A DNA stretch of 64,000 bases from Croceivirga radicis (GTDB taxonomy: Bacteria > Bacteroidota > Bacteroidia > Flavobacteriales > Flavobacteriaceae): NCBI RefSeq assembly GCF_002072105.2, contig NZ_MTBC01000009.1:99178-163177 (forward strand), read 5' to 3'. The notes under the pieces are model-generated. The model searched no databases and was not told where the DNA came from. It worked only from the letters and a program-made list of their open reading frames with translations. A program made the position numbers and the translations under genes. Shown here in pieces: positions 42,374-54,300 of the stretch (position 1 is its first letter; every line of letters starts with the position of its first letter).

Positions 42374-45300
42374 TTATCGATAAAGGGTAAAGTGGCCTAC
42401 AAATTCCCTAGTGTCTGCTACTCCGTTTAATCGAATTACATACCAGTAATCACCAGAAGGTAATTCCGTGTTTTGGTAAATACCATCCCAACCATCTTCA
42501 TTATCTACAAATTTATAGATAGAACGTCCATACCTATCGTAGATATTGATGAATATTTCTGGATAAATTTCAATATTTCGTGGTTTCCAAACGTCATTTC
42601 TACCATCGCCGTCTGGTGTAAAGAAATTAGGAATTTCAATATCAATAAACTCCATAAATATTTCTTGGGTTACGCTACAACCATTTTCATCGGTAACCGT
42701 AATAGAATAGGTTGCCGTCTCTGTAATGTAAAAGTCCGTTTCGCTGGTTGGGTCTTGACCGTTAAAACTAAAGGTGTAGTTGCCAGATCCACCTATGGCC
42801 GTTGCGGTTATCATATTAATATTACCTTCTACAAGTTGTAGCTCTAAAGGTTCAAAAAGTGAAATTTCAAACGGATAAGTGTTTAAACAACCATTGCTAT
42901 GCATTACGGTTATGTAATGGTCTCCCGCCGTAAGATTGGCAAACGTGCCATCCATTACCATTTCATTTGGATCATCCGTATCCAATCCGTAAAGTACCTC
43001 AGGTCTAACTGTTTCATCTTCAAATTCTAAGGTTACGGTATGGTAGGCTTGTCCCAAATCACAATCATAATTTACAATTGCTTGTCCGGCTAAGTTGGCA
43101 CCGCTTTCTACCTCAAATACCTGAGACATTTCGCATCCATTGGCATCCCTAACAAATACTACGTGCGTACCACTGGGCAGGCTGTTGTATTCTATAGTAT
43201 CTACTGTAAAATCAGCAGCTGAATTTGAATTTAATGCGGTATAATAGGGGGCGGTACCACCTTCAATAGTCAATGTTACTATACCATCACTACTCCCAAA
43301 ACAGATTTCATCCTGAACACTTGTGCTAAAAGATAGCTCCTCTGGTTCGGTGATTTCAAACTCGATAACTTCAAAGCATCCGTTATTATCTTGGACTATT
43401 ATGGTGTAGGAATTTGGTTCTAACTCGTCAAAAACATTTTCGTCAAAGAATTGATTTAAATTCGGTGAAATTGCATATTGATAGTCTCCGGTTCCGCCAG
43501 AAACATCCAAAGTTATACTACCATCATCTGCACCATTACATGTTACATTATTTGCCTGGTAGGCTACCGTTAAAGGGGTAGGTTCTGCAATTGTAATCAT
43601 GGCACTTGCCTCGCAATCTTCACTGGTTACCTGTACGTAGTAGGTTCCAGAAGCTAGGTCTGCAAATAATCCAGTGGCTTGATTTGCCCTTACTTGGGTA
43701 GCAAATGTGGCGTCTGTAAATAATGCATATTCATAGTTGCCCAAACCACCATCAGCAGTAGCTTGTATAACAGCCGTACTATCTCCAGCACAATTAACTA
43801 TGGCAGCGCTATCATCTATTGTTAAGGTCAATGGTTCAATTGCATTAACATTTACCGTATTGGATACCACGGAAACACAATTAAAACTGTCTCTAACATA
43901 ATATTCATAGCTACCAACGGCAACATTTGTGAATAGGTGCGAGTTAGGTCCATTAGTCTCGTTCATGGGGTTAAAGGTTACACCATCTGTGCTCCACGAG
44001 TAAGGTGCCGTACCTCCAGAACCGGTTAATTGTAAAGAAGCTCCATTGTTACATGTCATCATTTGGGCAGTAACCAATTGCCCTTCTACAGAAACCGGTG
44101 CAACTATTTCTTCTATTGCGGTTTCAAAAGAACAAGCCATATCATCTTCTACCAAAATACTGTAGAACCCGGCACCAAGATTAACAAAAGAATTACCTAT
44201 TTGGGAAGGCGTACTTTTTAACAATGTACTTCCAGTACTATCTGAATAAATGTTTAATGTATACCTATAATTGGCGGTAACGTTTCTTGAGCCAACTGTG
44301 GCGGTAACAGATGCGTCTAAATCTCCCTCACAAACTAGCGTAGTACTAGAGATACTTGCAGTTATAGGGTCTGGTATTACCAGAGTAAACTCATTATTGT
44401 AATTCTGGGTACAACCTAATGCATCCGTTACAGATATAGAAAAAGTACCTGCCTCTAAGTTTTGGAATAGGAAGCTGTTAACATTTGTTTCTGTATAGGT
44501 TGTAGCCGTGTTGGTATTAGTTAAGCTAATAGTATACGGGGCCATACCTCCTTGAGGAACAATATTGGCACTACCTTCATTACCATTACAACCTACCTCT
44601 ACAGTATTTACGGATGCTAGCGCAAGCGCGGCACTTGGTGTGGTAATACTAAACGTTTGCTCCTGAACACATGTTGGTAGGCCAATTTGGTTAACACGTA
44701 CAAAATAATTGCCTGCGCTAACAGCTATTACAGCCGTAGTTCCCGAACCGGTAAAGGTGCCATTGTCATCCGTTCTTGCCGTTGGTGTGCCATCAGCATT
44801 AAAAATCTCCCAAGCATAATCACCCGTATAGGTGGCATCTGTAAAGCTTAGGGTTATACTGCCATCATCTCCATAACAAACCACATCAGACAGTTTATTT
44901 ACGTCTATATTGAATGTATTTGGAGCTTCAACTGTATGGTTTATATAGATTTCACACCCGGTTGTAATATTACGAACGCCAAACGTATGTGTACCTACAC
45001 CAAGATTAGCAAATGTATTGGTAAGTTGATAGGTAGCACTTGGTAACTGTCGGAATTCAAAGTTGGTTGGGTTCGTGGTATAATTTGTTATGGTTCCGGC
45101 AGCTTCTATGGCGATAGTTTCCCCACCATTAACACAACTTATAGCAGTTATCACATTAATTGCAGGATTCGTATCCAATGCATCAAACGGATTAATGGTT
45201 ACTGTATGTGTTACAGGTGAAGCACAACCATTGGTATCGTAAACAATAACTTCTACATCACCACCAGCTAGGTCCGTAAAACTATATGTAGTGCTATTGC

Positions 45301-48300
45301 TGTCTTGTAATACGTTATTAGTGGCATCATCAATAAATACAAAACGTTCATACGATCCACTACCACCAGTAATACTGGACATATCTATAGCTATAATTGC
45401 ATTATTGGTGTCATTATCTACCGTACATCCAAATTGGTCTATGGTAGGCGTTGCAAAACTTATAACCAGATTTTCTGGAACTGTTACATCTAAAGGTGTA
45501 GAAGCACAACCATTTGGTCCGGTTGCGATAACTTGATAATTTCCACCAGGTAAGTTTATAAAAGATTGTGTAGCCCCATCCCAAGTCGCCGTTGCTGGCA
45601 TAGGGTTAAGCGTGTAGTTCAATGGGTTATTACCATTATTAACCTGAACCAGCTCTATACGGCCATCTTCTGCACCATTACAACTTACAGATGTGGCATT
45701 GGCAGAAAAATTGGGTGCTATTGCAGCAGGTACTTCTACTACAAAAGACCTAAAGCATTCCGGATTGGTAGTACTTGCATCGTATACGTTTACCGTGTAA
45801 CTATCTGCGGTAATGAGTTGTACATTTTGAGGGTTTGTAGTAAGCGCTTGGCGTGGAATAGCAATTCCAGAAGCGCTATCTAAAATTTCAAACTCAAAAT
45901 TACCAGAACCAGTAGTGGCTTCAATTCTTATTTCTGCTTCATTACCAGGACCACATCCTAGCTGCTGGTCCAAAGTTGCCGTAGCTTGCAGGGTAGGGTG
46001 TACCGTAATATTTTCAGTATCTAAACAACCTGTTTGGTCTTTTATGACTACATCATAATTACCGGCAGGAATATTATTGAAAACATTAATAGATTGGAAC
46101 GTAACACCATTGTCAATAGAATATAGTACCGCACCGTCTGATGACCCTACGTTTATAGTTATAGTTGCATTGGCACTACAATTAGCTATATCTACATTTG
46201 AAATGCTTGGAGCCGGTGTAACTGCCATTGTAACATCGCCTAAAGGATAGCTACAACCGTATTGATCTTCTACGCTTATGGTATATAAACCAGGGTCTGA
46301 ACCAACTGGGATTTCGATTGGGTTGTCATCGGTCGCCGTAAGGCTAAAAGACGAAGGCCCGGTAATCGTATAAAAATACTCACCACCACCACCAGTAATA
46401 TCTGGTATACTTATTAGACCTGGATTTTCACAGCTGATGTCTCTTAATGAAGTGGGTGTTCCAGTAATAATATCTAATTCTTCTAGGATACTATTTTCAC
46501 TGGCGCTAATACACTGTGTTGTTCCTCCGGCATCCACTTGTTGTACAACAATATAGTAATCATTTTCTGCTAGATTGGAGATGGTTATAGTATTAGAATA
46601 AGGTATGGTGCCAGAACTACTATCAATAACATTATTTGCTATATCGTAAAGGGTCCAAGTCATGTCAGGTTCTGTACTACCATCAGTATCAATAATGGTA
46701 TACGTAATTTCACCCGTTGTAGCACCATTACATGTAGGAGCTACTTCGGCAGTAATTTCCATAGGTAAAGGTTGCTCGTTATTTACATTTACATTACTTT
46801 CTCTTACACAACCTACAGCATCACGCACATAAAAAACATAGGTTCTACCAGGAGTTAAACCTGGGAAAGTGTGTTGTACCCCAGCAGCGAAAGGAGTTGT
46901 CCAAGGATTTGTAGGTGCGGAAGGATCAAAATTAGTGGGGTCTTCAGAATATGTATACTCATAAGGCGCAGTACCATCTTGCCCTCTAACACTTACTTGC
47001 AGTTCATTACAGTTAATTATAATAGGGAATAAGGTGATATCCAAATCATCTAATGGATATGGAATGGTATACCTTGGTAAATCTGTTTGACAAATTGTAG
47101 TGCCACTTCCATCAACCGTTTTTATAGAAGGATAAACTTCATCACCTGATAGATAATCTCTAAATTCATTACTTGTTTGCCAAGTAATTCCCCCATCATC
47201 ACTAAACATTAAGGTACCTGCCAATGTTAATGGATAGCTTTCAAAATTGAATCCATAATCTGTAGAAGGTCCTGTACAGTCTGATGGTGTTACGCCAAGG
47301 ATATCCGCCGTCAACTCTACCGGTTCTCCTATAACCACTCTTTCAGGGGTAGATATACACCCTGCGGCATCCGTAATAATTATATCATAGTTGCCGGCAG
47401 GTAAGTTATAGTATGTTCTAGTGGTGCTTGCCACCCCAGATTGGGTCTGACTTTTCACACCGTTATCCACATCTACCAATTCGTAGGTAAATGGTGCCAT
47501 ACCGTTGGTGATATTAACTTCAATGCTACCTTCGCCGCCAAAACATGCTGCATCCGTAGGTGTACTTGAATAGCTTAAACTTGGTATGGCTTCTACCTCT
47601 TCTGTAACCATAGTTTGGCAATAGCCGGGGTTACCCAAGTTATCTCTTACATAAATATCATAAAGACCAACATTGGCTAAAGGAATATTAACGGTGTTAC
47701 CTAGTGCAAAATCAGAATCGGAAACAGGGTCACCGTTATTTACAAAGGCGTATAAATACGGTGTGGTGCCTCCGGCAGCAGAGGCCGTTAAACTACCATC
47801 TCCACAACTACTTGCATCTGTAACCGCTACCGATAGCGTTAGTGCGGGAGCAATAGTAATGGTTTCTATAGTAGATGTGCAACCAAATTGGTCCTGAACT
47901 TCTACTTGATAGGTGCCATTGCTTAAATTGCCAAAAGTATAGGTAAGTGCATTTATTGGGTTTGGCGTTTGCCATGCACCACCGTTGATTCTAAAAGTGT
48001 AGTTTCCATTACCATCTCCGGCAGTTGCGGTTACCGTACCATTGTTTTGACCGTCATAACAACTAGTTGCTGATAGATTTAAGGTTGGGGTGCTTGGAGC
48101 GGTTACGGTAACCGTTGTGGAAGAAATTACCTCGCATCCTCTATTATCCCTTACACGAACATGGTAATCTCCTGCAGGTACATTTAAGAAAGTGGTAGCA
48201 GCGCTAAATGCTCTTACTATAGTATTTGTAGTTGTTTCCAACTGATATTCGTAAGCAGGAGTACCGCCTACAGCAGAAGCTTCCAATGTAGCACCTGTAT

Positions 48301-51300
48301 TAAAGCAAGTAAATTCTGCAGTTTGCTGTAGGTCTGCAACTACCGCATCTGGCGCAGTAAGTGTAATGCTTGTGGGGGCAGTAGCCGTACAGGTGTTATC
48401 ACTTACCTTTCTTACCATTAAATTGTACGTACCAGCGCTTAATGTTGAAGGGGTAGTAAAGACTGAACTGGTCTCCGTTATCCAACTGGTGCCACCGTCC
48501 AACGAATATTCATAACCGGCTGCATCAAAATTTGATACTTCAAAACGAATACTTCCATCCGATGCTCCGTTACAAGTAGGGTCTGTTCCTCCTAAAATGG
48601 CTGTTTCAAATGCTTGTCCGGATGCTACGTTAACAATAATATTAGTAGTTTGTTCACAAACCTCAGGAATTTGTACCGCTTGTATATCATCTAAAACAAG
48701 GTCGTTACCGTCATTACTATTAACATTATTTCTAAAAACAACGTCAAGGCTGGTATTGGGGCCAGGGTTAAATGTAACTGTACGCTCGTGCCAATCGTTA
48801 TTGCTCGTATTTTTAGGAATAGCTGCGGTTGCGGTGCTGTAAATTACTGTTCCAGAATTGTCCAGTATTTCTACCAAAACCTCAGGGTTATTGCCTGCAT
48901 TTCCGGTTTGCATTAAATTATAGGCCCAAAAACTCAATGTAATTTCTCGGTTTGGCAATACTTCTATACCTGTTTTAGACCATAATATATTGTTCAAGGA
49001 TGGGCTACCTGTATCAGAAAAGGTACTAACATCAATAGCAAAGAAGCGACCATCTGCTAGGCCCGTGTGATCTTGTGGACTCCTTACAAAAGGGGCTGGA
49101 TTGGTTACAAAATTGGTAACTGTGTATTCGCCGTTGACCAAAATACCTGCAGGACCTCTATTGCAGTTTGTTTGACTGCCATCTTGTGGTTCAAAACAAT
49201 ATTCTGGACCAGCCTCGGCGATTTGTGTACTACTACCCGTACCAAAATTTTCTATAAACAACGTGCTTTGGTCTGGTGTAATCGTTGTGGTATAATCTAC
49301 GGTTACAGTGTGTTGTCCAGCAGCAACATTCTCAAAGTAATTTTGGTTGGCCGGTGTGTTTGCGGTACCATCCAAACTATAGGTGTAATTAAAATCTGTT
49401 GTATTGTCTGTTGAAATGGTTATGATTCCCTCTCCGTTACAATCATAAGTTACAGCGGGTGTTAGGTTAGGGGCAGTAACCGGAGCTGGTACCGTAATTT
49501 CCATTGGATATGTACAACCTAGGGCGTCTTGTAATACCAAATTATAATTTCCTGGGCTTAAACGCTGCTCTGTTAGCGTATTAAAATTTGAACCACCATC
49601 AAAACTATACAAATATGGAGCCTGACCACCGCTTGGGTTTAAAATTTTAACCAAGGCCTCACCAGAAGGGTCACAAGAAGCGTCTTCTATGATACTAGCA
49701 GATGCCAATAATCTAAAAGGCTGGGTAATTTCGTGCTCAATGGTTGTGGTACATGACGTACCATCTGTACCACCACTTGCATCCATGATGGTTATGGTGT
49801 ATATACCAGCGCTTAAATTGTTAAAGAAATTTTCGTTCTTGAAATTAACACCATCTATGCTATAGCTATACGGAGCTGTACCACCACTTGCGGTAATAGT
49901 TAAGGTTGATGATGCTTCATCTGCACACGTCATGTCCGTATTAGACGCGGTAGCTGTAAGTACACCTAAATCATCTAAACGTACACTGTTGGATAACTTA
50001 TAGCAACCATTATCATCTTTAACTATAAAAACATAGTCGCCATCTTGTCCAGGAACGTAGGTTGCGGGAGTACCCGTATAGCCAAATAAGAAATTGGTAT
50101 TACTGGTAAAATCGGCTTCTGGTATGCTAGCTTGATCGGTATAATAGGGCGTACCATCTTTACTCCAGATAGCAAATGCATGACCGCTAGTGCCTCCTAC
50201 AAAACTAAGGTCTATTTGTCCTGGTCTACAAGAAATATGTTCTTGAACAGTTGCGGTTAAAATTAATTCTGGAATCTCGTTAACTGTTACAAACTGCTCG
50301 TTTGTACATCCATTGGTGGTTGAGGTAACTACACGGTAATCTCCTGGTGCAACGCCTATGAACGTGTGGGTATTATCCGCTGTAACCAATTCTGATGTTA
50401 CAAAACTACCAGCTCCGCTATTGCTACCATCATCAATAAATAACTCATAGCTATAATCTGGTAATACGTTTAATGCTTGTATACCAATTGTACCTTGTTC
50501 ATTACAATCTGCAGGTGTAGTAGTAATGTTAACTTGATAATCCCTTCTTTGTATACCAATGTCCTCTGTTTCAAAAACACAACTATTTTCTATAGGGGTG
50601 TTGGTAGACGGGTTTAATTGGGTTACCTGTACCCTGTACGTTCCGTTGGTATCAATATCAAAATTAGGTCCTTGCCCTGCGCTAAATGGTACAGCTATAG
50701 CATTATTGGTAACATCAAATAATTGAAAGCCATATCCAGAGCCTACATTGGTTATTCTAATATTACCGTCCGTATCACAGATGATATCATTGGCAATGTA
50801 GTCTATATCCAAAGTGTTTTGGAAAACATTAAAATAGAAGCGACTAAAACAACCATTTTGATAAGCAATTACCACACGGTAACTACCACTTTCAGTAATT
50901 GTAAAGTTATCTTGAACGGCCAATTGGTCCCACGTACAAGTTCCATTTTTATTTGCACAATCATCACCAACAGAAGAACAAGAAGTTTCATCTAGTTTTT
51001 CCCAAGTAATGGAAAGTGCATCTGTAATACCTAATTGGATTGAAGCGGTATCATTAGATCCACACAAGAAGATTTTTGGTAGTAAATCACCATCTACTGA
51101 ACAAGTAACTATTTCGCCCTGTAAATCATTATCTGGATTGGTATCTGAGTTTACTTGGTTAAAAAAGTCTACAACCGGATTAGTTTGGGTGGTACCAAAA
51201 CGTTCTACGGTGATTCTTTCTATTTGGTCGTTACAACCATTACCAGCAATTTTTTCTACCAAGTAGTTCCCTATATTGGTAACGTCCATTGTTCTGGGGT

Positions 51301-54300
51301 CTGTGTCTGGATCACCATCATTTAGAATTGTATCCGCCGCATCAATTACTCCGTTATTGTTGTTGTCCAGTGCCCAAGTATAACTAGTAAACCCTTCACC
51401 AGCTGTAAGCGTTACATCATCACCACACAGTTGTACGGTTCTTGCAATATCACAATCCAATAAGGCATTGGCCAAGTTGTTAGAAGCGGTTTCCAATGTG
51501 GTAATACAGGCTCCTGCTGGGTTAGAGCCATCTTCGTCTGAAAACGTACTGGTGTTAACAATACCCTGGTAGGTTGCAAATGCTTGGTTTTCTAGTTGTG
51601 AAGCACAAGCAGCAACAAATTCAGAACAATCACCATCTATCGTAACTTCAATCTTTATTTTATATTCCGGATCGCCAATTTCTACCAAATTATCAGGAAC
51701 GGTAAAAGTTACCGTATTGGTTAAGGCATCGTAAGTTTCGGTTACCCCAGGGGCATCCGTATAGTCATAATTGTTAATGGTAACATTATTGGGCAATACG
51801 TTTCTAATGGTAAAATTAGTAGCATCGTCATCACCTGTATTTTGGAAACGAATCACATAGTCAAAGGTTTCGCCAAGGCTTAGATCCTGACCATTGATAT
51901 CTGTTCCTCCTAAATCTTCAGAAGTATTACCCAATATAATTATAGGAGCAAATACTTGCTGGTAAGATGCGGCTATAACTGTTCCATCTGTTGGGTCTAC
52001 TGCAGGCACTCCTGTTCCGTACTCACCACCATCACCGCCATCTGCGTTGTTATCTTTATAGTATTCATTGGCATCACTACAACCATCACCATCACTATCA
52101 AGATCTAAATGGTCTGGAATACCATCTAAATCCGTATCTAGATTGGCACAGAATCCGGTAAAAGACTCAGTATTATAAGCTAAAAAGGCCAAATCTGAGC
52201 TTGAAGAGAGTTGTAGTCTTAAAAAGGCAACATCATTTAACCTACCTGCTGGAATATTAAATTCTGATAGTTCAATTGTTGCCAAACGATATTCTCTAAC
52301 GGTATTGTCGAAGAAAACGCTTCCATTTGCATGGTAAACATCAAGGTTATACGAACCAACAACGGTACCAAGGGCACCTCCGGTAGATGCTTGAACCTGT
52401 ACGGCATTACCTATTGGAGCTCCAGTGGCATCATAAAGGCTAATAATATGGCCGGCACCTCCGGGTTGTGCAATTTGTGTAAGCATTATATCTGGTATGC
52501 CATCACCAACCGTAGCTGCAACTATAGGGTCAATATCATAGGTCCAATCATTACCTACATTTGCAATACCTGTACCCAAATCCAAACCATTTAAGCCATT
52601 GGTCAATAACGGATTTAAAGGGTCTGTGGTAGGGTCGTCAACAACGGTTAGGCCCAATGCATTATTTACATCTCCATCATTTAAACTTGCTTCAATGGTT
52701 GCTTCTCCATATATATTGCTTGCCGGTGTTAAGGCCATCCAATTAGATTCGGTAGTATTTGTATCTACCAAACCATCATTATTGGTATCTATACCATCAA
52801 ATAGGCCATTACCATTGGTGTCATATACATCATCGTCAATTACCCCTGTTGAGAAAGTAGTGCCACCAGAAGTAAACGCTAATAGTTCATGCGATAGATT
52901 TGGGAAGTTTGGATTTCTAGCGCTAGCAGAACTTCTCCATAAATCATTGTAGTTTGTGTAAATTTCTGTTACAGGACTTCCACCTTGAACGGTAGAAGAT
53001 GGTGTTGTAAATGTTATATCATTAGAAATGGTACACAATTGTTCTACCGTATCCAAAATTCCATCGTTGTCATCGTCTAAATCCACGCTATCTATAACCC
53101 CGTCATTGTCGTAATCATTATGGATTACCAATCGTGCAGACGGAGTATCTGGCGTAATATTGGCGTCTACTTGGTCTTGAGAATTGGTTACTGTATTGGT
53201 TAGGTTTAAGAATGGTAAAATAGCAATTTCGTCTGCTTTGACTTCTAAATTTAAAAATGCGTTATCACCGCCATCCAAGGTGCCAATGTTCCAAGTGTTA
53301 CCGCTAAAACTACCGGTTATAGTTTGTGCGTTTATTAAGGTTAGGCCAGCTGGTATGTTATCTGTGATTTGTAAATTGGTAAGTGGTCCTAAGCCGTTAT
53401 TGGTAACTTTTATGGTAAAGGTTGCTGTTTCTCCTTCTAGAATTTCTGGTTTATCCACGGATTTTTCTAGAACCACATCTGGATCACAATATAGTGCCTG
53501 TAGCGGATTACTATCATAAGTACAAGGCCCCTTGGTACCTCTTAAAAAGTACTCGCCGGCACCCGGGGGTGCATAACTTGGTCCGTTGGCCCCTGGTATT
53601 GGTTGTCCGTTTTCGTACCACTGAAAAGCATCAAAATTACTGTTGGTGGCCTCATATATTTCTGAACCTACAAAGCAACCTGTACCCCCTCTAATGGCTA
53701 GTGTAACTTCTGGCAATGTGTCAAATCCTGAGAAATACCCAGCTACACCTCTAGCTCCGTTAAAACCAAAAAATCCAATAGCCATGGGGCCAGTGGACTG
53801 TACGCTTACATTTCCGTTTAAATTGGCAATGAAAAAGGTTTTCCAATTTGTAGAACCCGCAACAGGTTGGGAAGCAGGTAGCGTTACCGGACCGTTACCG
53901 TCTGTTACAACAATATTAGCGTCTGGTGTATTAACTGCGGCAATAATCGTCATTCCTCCGGTTACCAAGCTGCCGGCCATGTTTCGTATGTCTGGAATGT
54001 TATCCATGCTATCCGGAAGCAAACAGTTAACCGGGGCTACAAAGTTTAGCCCTTGGGTATATGCTTTTCCGTCTCCACCCATACATTGGTAGGCGTAAAC
54101 ATCTTTTGAAGTTTGTACCAACATATTTGCCCCGGCGGAATTGGAAGAATAAAAAGTGCTAGGAATCATGAAATACTCACCATTATCTATAGTAGCTATT
54201 GGTGTAGTATTACCATTCACAAATATTTGTGTATTATCAGCAGTGGCAATAATTTGAGGAAACTCCGTCCAACCATTAGCGTTACCGTTACCACGAATAA